From assembly GCF_014202935.1 (NCBI RefSeq), contig NZ_JACHHX010000004.1, positions 117,653 to 181,652 on the forward strand: a stretch of 64,000 bases of DNA, read 5' to 3'. The position numbers were made by a program, and so were the translations under genes. Source of the stretch: Rehaibacterium terrae. GTDB taxonomy: Bacteria; Pseudomonadota; Gammaproteobacteria; Xanthomonadales; Xanthomonadaceae. Shown in pieces: positions 37,580 through 47,446 of the stretch. Under the pieces are notes generated by a model. It made no database searches. It was not told the origin of the DNA and was given only the letters and a program-made list of their open reading frames with translations. The stretch's first letter is position 1. Each line of letters opens with the position of its first letter.

Positions 37580-38965
37580 TCAATGGTGGCCTTCATGTCC
37601 GCCGCGCTTGGGCGTCGGCAGCGTATCGGTGCTCGGCGTGGCGGGCGTGCCGCGACGGGTCGGGCTGCCGAAGTCCGGATCGCCGCTGACGCGGCGCGCC
37701 ACCGTGCCGGGCGGGTGGCGGTACCAGCCCGGATCGCGGAAGTCACCGGGCGCCAGGTCGTCGCGCACCTTGATGACGGTGAACATGCCCCCCATTTCGA
37801 TGTTCCCGAACGGGCCGTTGCCCATCATCATCGGCAGGGTGTTCTCCGGTCCCTGCATGTGGCCGCTGTCGGTGTGGTCCTGGTGCTCGGCCATGCCGTG
37901 CTCGCCCATCGCCATGTAGCCGGGCAGGATCTTGCGGATCTCGGCCTCGAGATCGCGCTGCTTCACACCCAGCGGATTGGGAATCTCATGGCCCATCGCA
38001 TTCATCGTGTGATGTGCCATGTGGCAGTGGAAGGCCCAGTCGCCGGCCACGGCGACGAACTCCAGGTCGCGGGTCTGGCCGACGCCGACGATCTCGGTCA
38101 CTTCCGGCCGCCACAGTTCGCGCTTCCAGCGCCCGCCGTCGCCGCCGGTGACAAGGAACTGCACGCCGTGCATGTGGATCGGGTGGTTCCACATCGACAG
38201 GTTGCCGATGCGCACGCGCACGCGCTCGCCGGTACGCGCCACCAGCGGTTCGGTGGCCGGGAACACCTTGCTGTTGAAGGTCCACAGATCGAAGTCCTGC
38301 ATCACCGACGGATCCGGCCGATAGGTGCCCGGATGCAGCGCCCAGTTGTGCAGCAGGATGGCGTAGTCGCGGTCGATGCGCTCGGGCTCGCCGTCCTTGG
38401 GGTGGATGATGAAGAAACCCATCATGCCCATCGCCATCTGCACCATTTCGTCGGCATGCGGGTGGTACATGTGGGTGCCGTGCTGCACCAGCGTGAACTC
38501 GTAGACGTAGGTCTCGCCCGGCTGGATATGCGGCTGGGTCAGGCCGCCCACTCCGTCCATGCCGCTCGGCAGCAGCAGGCCGTGCCAGTGCACGCTGGTC
38601 GGCTCGGGCAGGCGATTGGTGACATAGATGCGTACCCGATCGCCCTCGACTGCCTCGATGGTCGGCCCGGGCGTGGTGCCGTTGTAGCCCCAGCACTTGG
38701 CCTTGGAGCCGGGGGCGAACTCGTGCTCGATCTCCTCGGCCACGAGATGGAACTCCTTGACGCCATCGTTCATCCGGTACGGCAGCGTCCAGCCGTTGGG
38801 CGTGCGCACCGGCGTGTAACGGCCGTCGCGCGGGGCGCGCGGCGGGGCGGGGGAGTGCTGGTCATGCTCGCCGCGCATGGCATGGGCCGGGCGCAGGGCC
38901 GAAACCGCCTGGGCGAGCAGGGCGGAGCCGGCGCCGAACAGAAGATTGCGTCGGGAAACTTTCAT
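37580..38965 (-). CDS. copA: Multicopper oxidase, CopA-like
   Basis: A 461-residue periplasmic oxidase exported by the Tat pathway (SRRNLLFG, then a hydrophobic stretch). All four copper-site motifs are visible: HWHG at 126-129, HPH at 168-170, HPIHMHG at 261-267 and HCHMAHH at 313-319. It is shorter than the roughly 600-residue Pseudomonas CopA and lacks that protein's long Met-rich repeat, but has a Met/His-rich stretch after the last site (GYMAMGEHGMAEHQDH) and a GGHEGHH tail. It would oxidise Cu(I) to the less toxic Cu(II). It overlaps the preceding TolC-family gene by 4 bp. Confidence 0.92.
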   Translation of the reverse strand: MKVSRRNLLFGAGSALLAQAVSALRPAHAMRGEHDQHSPAPPRAPRDGRYTPVRTPNGWTLPYRMNDGVKEFHLVAEEIEHEFAPGSKAKCWGYNGTTPGPTIEAVEGDRVRIYVTNRLPEPTSVHWHGLLLPSGMDGVGGLTQPHIQPGETYVYEFTLVQHGTHMYHPHADEMVQMAMGMMGFFIIHPKDGEPERIDRDYAILLHNWALHPGTYRPDPSVMQDFDLWTFNSKVFPATEPLVARTGERVRVRIGNLSMWNHPIHMHGVQFLVTGGDGGRWKRELWRPEVTEIVGVGQTRDLEFVAVAGDWAFHCHMAHHTMNAMGHEIPNPLGVKQRDLEAEIRKILPGYMAMGEHGMAEHQDHTDSGHMQGPENTLPMMMGNGPFGNIEMGGMFTVIKVRDDLAPGDFRDPGWYRHPPGTVARRVSGDPDFGSPTRRGTPATPSTDTLPTPKRGGHEGHH

Positions 38966-40545
38966 CGCTGGCCTCCGTGATGGCCGTCATGGCCGAGATG
39001 GTGGTGGTGATGGTCTTCGTCCTCGCCGGGCGGTGCGGCCTGGCCGTCGTGACGGTCGTGACCTTCATGGCCGTCGTGTTGGCGGTGGCCGTCGCGATCG
39101 TCATGGTTTCCGTGGCTGCCGTGGTCCATCGCCTTGTCCGACGGCGCGAGGAGGTCTTCGACCGAAGGCGTCAGCCCGCCAACCCGCGATTCGCTCGGCA
39201 AACGCGCACCGACGGCACGGGCCAGGGCGGCACGGGCCAGCCAGTAGTCGCGGATCGCCTCCAGGTAGCCCTGATAGGCGTCGTACTCCTCGCGCTTGGC
39301 CTGAATCAGCTCAAAGGCGCCGATCAACATGAAATTGAAACGTTCCTGCTGTCGCGCCACGATCGCTTCGCGCTGGGGCACCAGCGCGGCGCGGTAGGCT
39401 TCGGCCACCGCCTTCATCGCGCGGACGCGCTCGGCGCCTGCGCGGATCTCGCCCTCGATCTCCAGCTCGAGTTGGGCGAGCGCGGCCTGGCTGCGCGCAC
39501 GTAGCGCCTCGGCACGGGCGATGCGCCCCTGCCCCTGGTGAAACAGTGGCAGCTCGATGCCGATTTCCGGGCCCTGCAAACGCCCGCCGCCGGTTTCCTG
39601 CTCCTGCTCGAAACCGATCTGCGCACCGCCCAGCCAGCGCCAGCGCCGGACCACCGCCTCGGCATCACCCAGCACGGCCGCCTCCCGCTGTGCCGCCAGC
39701 AGATCCAGACGATGTTCGCGCGCCAGCGCCAGCAGCACCTCGATCTCGTCCTCCTCGTCGACCGGGAGCGGCAGGCGTTCGCTGGCTTGCCAGGCCTGGG
39801 CCTCGCGGCCGGACAAACCCATCGCGGCATTGAGCTCGGCGCGCCGCTGCAGCGCACGCGCCGCGGCACGGGCGGCGACGATCCGCGCCTGGCTGGCCAC
39901 CGCCTGTTCCTGCCGCAGTTGCAGTTCGCTGATGTTGCCGGCGGCATGGAAACGTCCGGCCAGCTCGGCCGACAGCTCGGCCGCCCGGGCTACGGCAGCG
40001 CGCATGTCCGCCACCTGGCGGGCACCGACATAGCGATACCAGCTCGCCTCCACCTGACTGGCGACAGACAGGATCGTGGCGGCGATCTTCAGCCGTTCGC
40101 GTTCGAAGTCCGCCAGCGCCAAGCGGCTGCGACTCGGCAGCAGCATCAGATCGGCCAGGTCCAGCGACAGCGAGCGGGTGATCTTGAGTCCGCCGTGCTC
40201 GTCACGCTGGCGCGAAAAGCCGAACCCGGGATTCGGCAGACGGGTGGCTTCGAACACCTCGGCCCAGGCCAGGCCGAGGCGCGCGTATTCACGCCGCAGC
40301 TTCGGGCTGCGCAGCAGGGCCACCCGCAGCGCGTCGTCCGGCTGTAGCGGCTCGGCCAGTAGGGACGAAACCGCGCGATCGATCTCGGCTGACGAGTCCG
40401 AGTGGGCAGTCGCCACCGGCACGCCGCGGGCGTCCAGCAGGGCATCGACATCCTGTTTGCCCCGATCAGGGGGCAGGCTGGCGCAGCCGGCCAGCAGGGA
40501 AAGCACGAGAGCCAGGGGCGCGCCCCGGCGGAGGGAATCGGTCAT
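38962..40545 (-). CDS. TolC-family outer-membrane lipoprotein with His-rich tail
   Basis: A 527-residue TolC-family protein with a lipobox (LSLLAGC, Cys21) and the helical-repeat architecture (RVALLRSPKLRREYARLGLAWAEVFEATRLPNPGFGF and AREHRLDLLAAQREAAVLGDAE). The last 60 residues are an extended His/Asp/Gly tract, unusual for a TolC protein and probably metal-binding. It lies between copL and the oxidase gene, where Xanthomonas encodes CopB, but is unrelated to that porin. AGGAGA precedes the ATG at 40545. Confidence 0.86.
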   Translation of the reverse strand: MTDSLRRGAPLALVLSLLAGCASLPPDRGKQDVDALLDARGVPVATAHSDSSAEIDRAVSSLLAEPLQPDDALRVALLRSPKLRREYARLGLAWAEVFEATRLPNPGFGFSRQRDEHGGLKITRSLSLDLADLMLLPSRSRLALADFERERLKIAATILSVASQVEASWYRYVGARQVADMRAAVARAAELSAELAGRFHAAGNISELQLRQEQAVASQARIVAARAAARALQRRAELNAAMGLSGREAQAWQASERLPLPVDEEDEIEVLLALAREHRLDLLAAQREAAVLGDAEAVVRRWRWLGGAQIGFEQEQETGGGRLQGPEIGIELPLFHQGQGRIARAEALRARSQAALAQLELEIEGEIRAGAERVRAMKAVAEAYRAALVPQREAIVARQQERFNFMLIGAFELIQAKREEYDAYQGYLEAIRDYWLARAALARAVGARLPSESRVGGLTPSVEDLLAPSDKAMDHGSHGNHDDRDGHRQHDGHEGHDRHDGQAAPPGEDEDHHHHHLGHDGHHGGQR

Positions 40546-40614
40546 GGGATCTCCTGACGGCCCGGACGGGCCGGCGATGTGGCTGACATCGGCGCCCGGC
40601 GGCGCCCGCACGGC

Positions 40615-41040
40615 TCAGGCGATCGGCGGGCGGATCGCCGGCATCTCGCGCCAGCTGCCGGACGTCCGGCCCATCGTGGCGCAGGTCATGGCCGGCCTTT
40701 GCGGTGGGAGCGCACGCATCGCCGCGGGCGGCACCGCGCTGGAGTGCATGCAGGGGCAAGCGCAGCCGCCCACACTGCAACAACCGTCAGAGACAGGCCC
40801 GCCTGTATCGGCCTGGGTCGCCTCGGCCATTACGGCATCGGCCGGGCGTGATTGGTCGGCTTGCGCGTGACAGGGCCTGATCAGCGGCGGGCTCACGCCC
40901 GCCCCATCCGCATGCGGCGCGGCATGCAGCGTCGGCATGGCCATCGGCCAACCATTGAACAGCAGCGACAGCGCGAGCAGCAGACGAAAGAACAAGCGTC
41001 CGGATCCTTGCGTTGGCCCGAGGGACAGGGCGGCGGGCAC
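40615..41040 (-). CDS. copL: CopL-family metal-binding regulatory protein
   Basis: A 141-residue exported protein with a signal peptide (FFRLLLALSLLFNG) and a cysteine cluster CCSVGGCACPCMH (Cys87, 88, 93, 95 and 97) matching the CDCACMQ core of Xanthomonas CopL, and ending RPPI as CopL does. In Xanthomonas CopL is needed for copper-induced expression of copAB, and its gene is first in the operon, as here. The exact start is uncertain because no good ribosome site is visible. The nearest gene upstream is crcB, with dif between them. Confidence 0.8.
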   Translation of the reverse strand: MPAALSLGPTQGSGRLFFRLLLALSLLFNGWPMAMPTLHAAPHADGAGVSPPLIRPCHAQADQSRPADAVMAEATQADTGGPVSDGCCSVGGCACPCMHSSAVPPAAMRALPPQRPAMTCATMGRTSGSWREMPAIRPPIA

Positions 41041-41094
41041 GGGAAGACCACCACAGGCAAGGGAAGTTTCGGGGCTACCCCGGGGGCAATGTCA

Positions 41095-41122
41095 ATTTGA
41101 CATAATATACATTATGCGAAAT
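41095..41122 (-). other. dif: Chromosome dimer-resolution site dif
   Basis: Read on the minus strand, the 28 bp are XerC half ATTTCGCATAA, centre TGTATA, XerD half TTATGTCAAAT. E. coli dif is GGTGCGCATAA, TGTATA, TTATGTTAAAT. The two differ only at three of the first four bases and at one base in the XerD half. The site is AT-rich in a GC-rich region and lies outside genes between copL and crcB. GGGNAGGG polarity reverses here and ftsK lies 3.8 kb away. A phage-borne or plasmid-borne dif-like site cannot be excluded from the motif alone. Confidence 0.9.
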
Positions 41123-41229
41123 GCAGGAGCTCGCGCCGGCACCCGCGCCCAGCGCCCGCGCGTCCACTACGTGGCCGCCGATCGCTTCCGTGCCGCCCGG
41201 CGCGCGGCCTCGCACGGCCGATCGCCGAC

Positions 41230-41628
41230 TCAGTCCGCCGTGGTCCAGTGCCCGAGCCGGGCCCCGAGCCAGACCAGGGTCAGGCCGCCCGCCAATGTCA
41301 CCGCCAGGTAGATCAGCATCAGCCCGGTGCGCTGCGAGCGGCTGTAGAGCAGGCATTCGATCATCAAGGCCGAGTATGTGGTCAGCGCGCCGAGCACGCC
41401 GACAATCAGAAAAGCGCGCCAGTACAGTGCTTGTGGACCGCGACCTTCGAGCCACGTCGCAAGGAAGCCGGCGAAGAAGCTACCAGCCAGATTGACGGCC
41501 AGTGTGCCCCAGGGGAAGCCGTTGCCCAGATGACGCAGCAACAGGCCGCCCAGCCAGAAGCGGCCGGCGGCGCCGATCGCACCACCGGCCATGACCACTG
41601 CCAGCTGTGACCACCATGAGGTCAGCAT
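41230..41628 (-). CDS. crcB: Fluoride channel CrcB (Fluc)
   Basis: A 132-residue four-span membrane protein that exports fluoride as a dual-topology dimer. GGAIGAAGRFWLGG, the TLAVNLAGSFFAGFLATW segment and GVLGALTTYSALMIE follow the Fluc signatures (the asparagine, and the TTYS segment where others have TTFS). No fluoride riboswitch was recognised upstream. It is 46 bp downstream of rarA. Confidence 0.93.
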   Translation of the reverse strand: MLTSWWSQLAVVMAGGAIGAAGRFWLGGLLLRHLGNGFPWGTLAVNLAGSFFAGFLATWLEGRGPQALYWRAFLIVGVLGALTTYSALMIECLLYSRSQRTGLMLIYLAVTLAGGLTLVWLGARLGHWTTAD

Positions 41629-41674
41629 CGCTTATCGAAATGTGGGTTATTTTTCATATGTTTACGAATGACTT

Positions 41675-43021
41675 CTACGGCTTTTTAGCAGAATTGCGCG
41701 CGGCACGCAGTCTGTCCAGTTTTTCCTTGAGGCGGATTTCCAGGCCGCGCGAGACAGGCCGGTAGTAGATCCGTTCGCCCATGACCTCGGGGAAACAGGA
41801 CTGGTCGAGGGCCACCCCACCCTCGACCTCGTGATCGTACTGGTAGCCCTGCCCGTAGCCGAGCTGCCTCATCAGTCTCGTCGGCGCATTGCGCAGGTGC
41901 ATCGGCACCTCCAGCGTGCCGGTTTCGCGCACCTCGGCGCGGGCGGTGTGGTAGGCGACGTAGGCGGCGTTGCTCTTGGCGGTGCTGGCCAGGTAGATCG
42001 TCAGCTGCGCCAGCGCCAGTTCGCCCTCCGGGCTGCCGAGGCGGTCGTAGGCGTCCCAGGCCTGGGTCGCCATCTGCAGGGCGCGCGGGTCGGCGAGGCC
42101 GATGTCCTCGACCGCCATGCGGGTCAGCCGGCGCGCGAGGTAGTGCGGATCGCAGCCGCCGTCGAGCATCCGGCACAGCCAGTACAGCGCGGCGTCGGGG
42201 TTGGAGCTGCGCACCGACTTGTGCAGCGCCGAAATCTGGTCGTAGAACTGCTCGCCACCCTTGTCGAAGCGACGGGTGCGGTCGGCCAGCACCTGCGCCA
42301 GGGTGGCATCGGTGATCGCACCGCCCTCGCCTTCGGCCAGTTCGGCGGCGATCTCGAGCAGGGTCAGGCCGCGCCGCACGTCGCCATCGGCGGCCTGCGC
42401 GATCAGGCGCAGTTGTTCGTCGGCGGCCTGCAGGCCGCGTCCGCCGAGGCCGCGCTCCTTGTCGGCCAGCGCGCGCTGCAATGCATCGATGATATCGTCG
42501 ACCGACACCGCCTCCATCACGTGTACGCGGCATCGCGAGAGCAGCGCCGAGTTCAGCTCGAAGCTGGGGTTTTCGGTGGTGGCGCCGACGAACAGGATGC
42601 GGCCTAGCTCGATGTGCGGCAGGAAGGCGTCCTGCTGGGCCTTGTTGAAACGGTGCACCTCGTCGACGAACAGCACCGTGCGCTGGCCGGCGACGAAGCG
42701 CTCCTCGGCCTCGGCCAGCACCTGACGCACATCGGCGAGCCCGGACAATACGGCGGAGATGGCGCGGAATTCGGCCTTGGCGTAACGCGCGAGCAGCAGG
42801 GCGAGCGTGGTCTTGCCACAGCCGGGCGGCCCCCACAGGATCATCGAGTGGACGTGGCCGGACTCGATCGCACGGCGCAGTGCACTGCCCTTCCCCAGCA
42901 GGCGACGCTGGCCGACCATCTCGTCGAGATCACGCGGACGCATCCGCTCGGCAAGCGGCTTGAGACCGGCAGGAGGCTGGAACAGCGCTTGAGCGGCGGC
43001 GGCTTTGGACTTGCGCACCAC
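41675..43021 (-). CDS. rarA: Replication-associated recombination protein A
   Basis: A 448-residue AAA+ ATPase of the RarA/MgsA/WRNIP1 family that acts at stalled replication forks. Walker A is WGPPGCGKTTLA, Walker B FVDEVHRFNKAQQDAFLPH, followed by VGATTENPSFELNSALLSRC. The C-terminal tetramerisation region has AALYWLCRMLDGGCDPHYLARRLTR. The N-terminal PLAERMRPRDLDEMVGQ is diagnostic. It is 58 bp downstream of lolA, in the conserved ftsK-lolA-rarA neighbourhood. Confidence 0.96.
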   Translation of the reverse strand: MVRKSKAAAAQALFQPPAGLKPLAERMRPRDLDEMVGQRRLLGKGSALRRAIESGHVHSMILWGPPGCGKTTLALLLARYAKAEFRAISAVLSGLADVRQVLAEAEERFVAGQRTVLFVDEVHRFNKAQQDAFLPHIELGRILFVGATTENPSFELNSALLSRCRVHVMEAVSVDDIIDALQRALADKERGLGGRGLQAADEQLRLIAQAADGDVRRGLTLLEIAAELAEGEGGAITDATLAQVLADRTRRFDKGGEQFYDQISALHKSVRSSNPDAALYWLCRMLDGGCDPHYLARRLTRMAVEDIGLADPRALQMATQAWDAYDRLGSPEGELALAQLTIYLASTAKSNAAYVAYHTARAEVRETGTLEVPMHLRNAPTRLMRQLGYGQGYQYDHEVEGGVALDQSCFPEVMGERIYYRPVSRGLEIRLKEKLDRLRAARNSAKKP

Positions 43022-43079
43022 TGCATTCTAGCGGTGTTCTGGAAATCGGGAGGTTGCCGACTCCCGACTCCAGGATCGA

Positions 43080-43739
43080 TCAATCCTCGATGGGAAACGC
43101 CTGTGCCCCCTCGCCCACCTCGCCGATCACATCCACGCCGGCCGGCGGGACGAAGCGGAAGTGGCCGGCGGCGAAATCCGGGTTGCGACGCCACTGCTCG
43201 AACACGACCTCGGTGCGCTGGCCGAGCGCATCCTCCAGCGACATGCGCTTGAGGCCGTCGCTGTCGAAGCCGAGCCGGGCGGAAGCGAACTGGGCGTCCT
43301 CGGCTTTCTTCGGCGTCAGCACCAGCCAGTCCAGGCCGTCTTTTTCGCCGCCCTCGGCGATGTCGAACTGGCGATGCAGTTCGCCCGGATCGATCAGCGC
43401 GGCCAGTGGGCTGCCCTGCTCCTCATGGCTCTGGTTGCGGACGGTGACCTGCTCGAGGTCCGGATCGAAGATCCAGACGTGGTCGCCGTCGGCGACGATC
43501 AGTTGCGGGTATGGGCGCTCGTATTCCCAGCGGAACTGGCGCGGCGCCTTGAGCGCGACGCGGCCGCTGGACACTTCGTTGAGCTGGCCGTTGGCGTCGA
43601 ACACGCGCTGCACGAAGCGGCCGTCCAGGCCCTGCAACCCGCTGGTGAAGGCATCGAATCGGGCAGCGGCATCGGCGGCCAGGACGGGCGGCGCGAGGAG
43701 CGCGGCGGCAGCGGCGAGCAGGCGGAGGATCGCGGTCAT
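43080..43739 (-). CDS. lolA: Outer-membrane lipoprotein carrier LolA
   Basis: A 219-residue periplasmic chaperone that ferries lipoproteins from LolCDE to LolB. A cleavable signal (MTAILRLLAAAAALLAPPVL) precedes the mature domain with GLQGLDGRFVQRVFDANGQ, the FRWEYERPYPQLIVADGDHVW segment and DPDLEQVTVR. The ATG at 43739 gives a proper signal peptide; the open frame extends 84 bp further without a better start. It lies between rarA and nadA. Confidence 0.95.
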   Translation of the reverse strand: MTAILRLLAAAAALLAPPVLAADAAARFDAFTSGLQGLDGRFVQRVFDANGQLNEVSSGRVALKAPRQFRWEYERPYPQLIVADGDHVWIFDPDLEQVTVRNQSHEEQGSPLAALIDPGELHRQFDIAEGGEKDGLDWLVLTPKKAEDAQFASARLGFDSDGLKRMSLEDALGQRTEVVFEQWRRNPDFAAGHFRFVPPAGVDVIGEVGEGAQAFPIED

Positions 43740-43825
43740 GGCTTGGGGCCTGGGGAAAGATCGTGCAAGCAGTGTCGGCGGCGGCGGCTGAACGCGGCCG
43801 GAAAAACGGCCGTGTCCAGCCATGG

Positions 43826-44914
43826 TCAGTTCAGCGCGGTTTCGCAGGCGGCGGCGTTGCGCACCGGGGCGCGTCCGGCGGAAAACGCCAGCATCCGGTC
43901 GAGCGAGCGCAGGGCGCGTCGCGAAACGTCGGCAGGCACATGAATCTCATTGGCCGGGCTGTCGAATACCTCGGCCAACGCGCCCAACGCGTTGAGTTTC
44001 ATCCACGGGCAGGTGGCGCAGGCACGACAGGTGGCGCTGTCGCCGCCGGTGGGGGCGATGATCAGATCCTTGTGCGGTGCGGCCTGCTTCATCTTGTGGA
44101 AGATGCCGCGGTCGGTGGCGACGATCACCCGCGGGTGCGGCAGTTCGACGCAGGCACGGATCAGTTGCGAAGTGGAGCCGACCACATCGGCCATGGCGAC
44201 GACGTCCTCCGGCGACTCGGGATGCACCAGGATGGCGGCGTCCGGGAAGCTCGCCTTGAGCATCGCCAGCGCGCGGTGGCGGAACTCGTCGTGGACGATG
44301 CAGGCGCCCTCCCAGGCGACCATGTCGGCGCCGGTGCGTTCGCGCACGTAACGGCCGAGGTGGCGGTCGGGCGCCCACAGGATCTTCTCGCCGCGGGCGT
44401 GCAGATGGGCGACCACATCCACCGCGATCGACGAGGTGACGACCCAGTCGGCACGCGCCTTCACCGCTGCCGAGGTGTTGGCATAGACGACCACGGTGCG
44501 ATCCGGGTGGGCGTCGCAGAAAGCGGCGAACTGGTCTGGCGGACAGCTCAGGTCGAGCGAGCAGGTGGCCTCGGTGCTCGGCATCAGCACGCGCTTGTCC
44601 GGGCTGAGGATCTTGGCGGTCTCGCCCATGAAGCGCACCCCGGCGACGACCAGGGTGGTGGCCGGGTGCTGTTTGCCGAAGCGCGCCATCTCCAGCGAGT
44701 CGGCGACGCAGCCACCGGTCTCGTCGGCGAGCTGCTGGATTTCGGGGTCGGTGTAGTAGTGCGCGACGAGAACCGCATTCTCCTCGCGCAGACGGCGCAC
44801 GAAACGCGCGCGGGCGGCATCGCGGGCGGCGGGGTCGAGCGAGGGTGGCGGCTCGGGGAGCGTCAGGCGGCGCAGGTCGGTGGCGAGCATGGTTACGTCG
44901 GACAGGAAAGGCAC
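43826..44914 (-). CDS. nadA: Quinolinate synthase
   Basis: A 362-residue iron-sulfur enzyme that condenses iminoaspartate with DHAP to make quinolinate for NAD. The family motifs [59 protein letters not shown] and CPWMKLN supply the cluster cysteines. An ATG at 44890 is an alternative start. No nadB or nadC is in the window. It is 43 bp downstream of ftsK on the same strand. Confidence 0.96.
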   Translation of the reverse strand: MPFLSDVTMLATDLRRLTLPEPPPSLDPAARDAARARFVRRLREENAVLVAHYYTDPEIQQLADETGGCVADSLEMARFGKQHPATTLVVAGVRFMGETAKILSPDKRVLMPSTEATCSLDLSCPPDQFAAFCDAHPDRTVVVYANTSAAVKARADWVVTSSIAVDVVAHLHARGEKILWAPDRHLGRYVRERTGADMVAWEGACIVHDEFRHRALAMLKASFPDAAILVHPESPEDVVAMADVVGSTSQLIRACVELPHPRVIVATDRGIFHKMKQAAPHKDLIIAPTGGDSATCRACATCPWMKLNALGALAEVFDSPANEIHVPADVSRRALRSLDRMLAFSAGRAPVRNAAACETALN

Positions 44915-44957
44915 GGTCGCCTGGGTACCGTTCAGATGCGGGCGTCCGTCCCGGTAA

Positions 44958-47279
44958 TCAATCCCGCGGAGGCGGCGGCGCGATCACCGTGCGGTCGCCA
45001 TTGTGCTCCGGTGGCGAGACAATCCCGGCCTGCTCCATGGCCTCGATCAGCCGGGCGGCACGGTTGTAGCCGATCTTGAGGCGGCGCTGCACGCCCGAGA
45101 TCGAGGCGCGACGGGTTTCGGTGACGATCTTCACCGCCTCGTCGTAGAGCGGGTCGGACTCGTCGCCGCCGATCATCGGTTCGGGCAGCCCGGTCGGCCC
45201 CACGGCGATGCCCTCCCCCATCGTCTGAGTGTCTTCCAGCACGCCTTCGAGGTAGTCCGGGCCGCCGCCATGCGACTTGAGGTGCTCGACCACGCGGTGC
45301 ACCTCCTCGTCGCTGACGAAGGCGCCGTGGACGCGCTCGGGCATGGCGGTGCCGGGCGGCAGGTAGAGCATGTCGCCGTGGCCGAGCAGGGTTTCGGCAC
45401 CGGACTGGTCGAGGATGGTGCGCGAGTCGATCTTGCTCGACACCTGGAAGGCGATGCGGGTCGGGATGTTGGCCTTGATCAGGCCGGTGATGACGTCCAC
45501 CGACGGCCGCTGGGTGGCGAGGATCAGGTGGATGCCGGCAGCGCGGGCCTTCTGCGCCAGGCGGGCAATGAGTTCTTCGACCTTCTTGCCGACGATCATC
45601 ATCATGTCGGCGAATTCGTCGATGAACACGACGATGTAGGGCAGCGGTTCGAGCGGGCGCGGTGCCTCGCCCAGCTCCGGGTTGGGCCGGAACAGCGGGT
45701 CCATCAGCGGCTGGCCGGCGTCCTCGGCCTCGCGCACCTTCTTGTTGAAGCCCGACAGGTTGCGCACGCCGACCGCGGCCATCAGCTTGTAGCGGCGCTC
45801 CATCTCGGCCACGCACCAGCGCAGGCCGTTGGCGGCCTCCTTCATGTCGGTGACGACCGGCGCGATCAGGTGCGGGATGCCCTGGTAGACCGACAGCTCC
45901 AGCATCTTCGGGTCGATCATCAGCATCCGCACTTCCTTGGCGGTGGCCTTGTACAGCAGGCTCAGCACCATGGCGTTGACGGCCACCGACTTGCCCGAGC
46001 CGGTGGTGCCGGCCACCAGCAGGTGCGGCATGCGCGCCAGGTCGGCCACGGTCGGCCGGCCGGCGATGTCCTTGCCCAACGCCAGTGTCAGCGGGCTGGC
46101 GGCCTTGTCGTATTCCTTGGAGCGCAGGATCTCGGAGAGATAGATCATCTCCCGGTGGACGTTCGGGATCTCCATGCCGATCACCGACTTGCCGGGGATC
46201 ACGTCGACCACACGTACCGACTTCACGCTCAGGCCGCGGGCGATGTCCTTGTCCAGCGAGCTGATCTGGCTGCCCTTCACGCCCGGTGCAGGTTCGAGCT
46301 CGAAGCGGGTGATCACCGGTCCCGGATAGGCGCCGACCACCTGCGCCTCGATGCGGAAATCGCGGAGCTTGAACTCGATCTGCCGCGACAGTGCCTCCAG
46401 CGTCTCCTCGGAGTAGCCCTTGGGCTGCGGCTTGGGATCGTCGAGCAGAGCCAGTGGCGGCAGACCGCCCTCGGGGTCGATGTTGAACAGCGGGATCTGC
46501 TGTTCACGCTTGGCGCGCTCGCTCTTCTCGATCACCGGCGCCGGCGGCGGCTCGATCCTGACCGGCTCGCGACGGGCGCGGCGCACGGCCTCGATCTTGC
46601 GTACCTCGCCGCGCTCCTCGCGCGCGGCGCGCGCGGCACGCCAGTCCTGGGCCTCGCGCACGCGCTCACCGACCAGTCTCGCCAGCGCCAGCACGCCCTG
46701 TCCGATCCGGTCCATCAGCGCCAGCCAGGACAGGCCGGTGGCCAGCGTGATTGCGACCAGGAACAGGGTCAGCAGGAACAGGTTGCCGCCGAGCGGGCCG
46801 AAGGCCTTGAGCAGCGAGTTGCCGACACTCTGGCCGAGGATGCCGCCGGCATCGGCCGGCAGCGAAGGAGCCCCGCCCCACTGCAGCCAGAGCAGGCCGG
46901 AGGCGGCGACCACGAAGCCGACCAGACCGATCAGGCGCAGCGCCGGTGTCAGCCCGGCGTCGGTCGCATCGTCTCGGCCGTACAGCGCCACCCAGGCGAT
47001 CGCCGCCAGCACGACCGGCAGGGCGTAGGCGGCATAGCCGAAGAGATAGAAAGCCAGGTCGGCCAGCCACGCGCCGGTGGCGCCGCCGAAATTGTGCAGC
47101 TCGCCGGTGACGCTGCCAGAACGCGACCAGCCCGGATCCTCCGGGCTGTAGCTGAACAGGCTGGCCAGCAGGTACAGCACCAGCGGCGCGATCGCCACCA
47201 GGGCAAGCTCGCGCCATAGGCCGAGGCGGTGCCCACCCCGGCCCTGGTTCTTGATCCGGTCTGCCGCGCTGCGAGCCAC
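44958..47279 (-). CDS. ftsK: DNA translocase FtsK
   Basis: A 773-residue protein with four N-terminal membrane spans (about 24-45, 75-100, 112-133 and 160-188), a short charged linker, and the motor domain with Walker [10 protein letters not shown] (424-431) and Walker [11 protein letters not shown]. The C-terminal winged-helix gamma domain (about 705-770, [38 protein letters not shown]) reads KOPS sequences. FtsK pumps DNA at the septum and activates XerCD at dif. It is 3.8 kb from the dif site described here. Confidence 0.97.
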   Translation of the reverse strand: MARSAADRIKNQGRGGHRLGLWRELALVAIAPLVLYLLASLFSYSPEDPGWSRSGSVTGELHNFGGATGAWLADLAFYLFGYAAYALPVVLAAIAWVALYGRDDATDAGLTPALRLIGLVGFVVAASGLLWLQWGGAPSLPADAGGILGQSVGNSLLKAFGPLGGNLFLLTLFLVAITLATGLSWLALMDRIGQGVLALARLVGERVREAQDWRAARAAREERGEVRKIEAVRRARREPVRIEPPPAPVIEKSERAKREQQIPLFNIDPEGGLPPLALLDDPKPQPKGYSEETLEALSRQIEFKLRDFRIEAQVVGAYPGPVITRFELEPAPGVKGSQISSLDKDIARGLSVKSVRVVDVIPGKSVIGMEIPNVHREMIYLSEILRSKEYDKAASPLTLALGKDIAGRPTVADLARMPHLLVAGTTGSGKSVAVNAMVLSLLYKATAKEVRMLMIDPKMLELSVYQGIPHLIAPVVTDMKEAANGLRWCVAEMERRYKLMAAVGVRNLSGFNKKVREAEDAGQPLMDPLFRPNPELGEAPRPLEPLPYIVVFIDEFADMMMIVGKKVEELIARLAQKARAAGIHLILATQRPSVDVITGLIKANIPTRIAFQVSSKIDSRTILDQSGAETLLGHGDMLYLPPGTAMPERVHGAFVSDEEVHRVVEHLKSHGGGPDYLEGVLEDTQTMGEGIAVGPTGLPEPMIGGDESDPLYDEAVKIVTETRRASISGVQRRLKIGYNRAARLIEAMEQAGIVSPPEHNGDRTVIAPPPPRD

Positions 47280-47446
47280 CGTGAGAATCGGCCTCAGGAA
47301 TTACCGGTTAGTCGTTGAATATACGGCACGACCGGATGGATGAGTAGCGCTGCCATATGCCGGCGGGGCGGCACGCGGGCCGCGGTCGGGCGCCTGCATG
47401 GCCCACGTTGCGGCTCAGGCCACTCCCGCCGGGAAAGGCGTGACGC

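Noticed and set aside
38962..40545. Xanthomonas-type CopB outer-membrane protein
   Set aside because: The helical-repeat TolC architecture and lipobox do not match the beta-barrel CopB; only the gene position is similar.
41114..41311. A 65-codon frame starting within dif
   Set aside because: Arg/Ala-rich translation, no ribosome site, and overlap with the crcB gene. Most likely noncoding.
41629..41674. Fluoride riboswitch ahead of crcB
   Set aside because: The gap is only 46 bp and none of the conserved crcB-motif blocks is seen.
45003..47219. A 738-codon plus-strand open frame
   Set aside because: It lies entirely antisense to ftsK, has no start signals, and its composition reflects the GC-rich third positions of ftsK.
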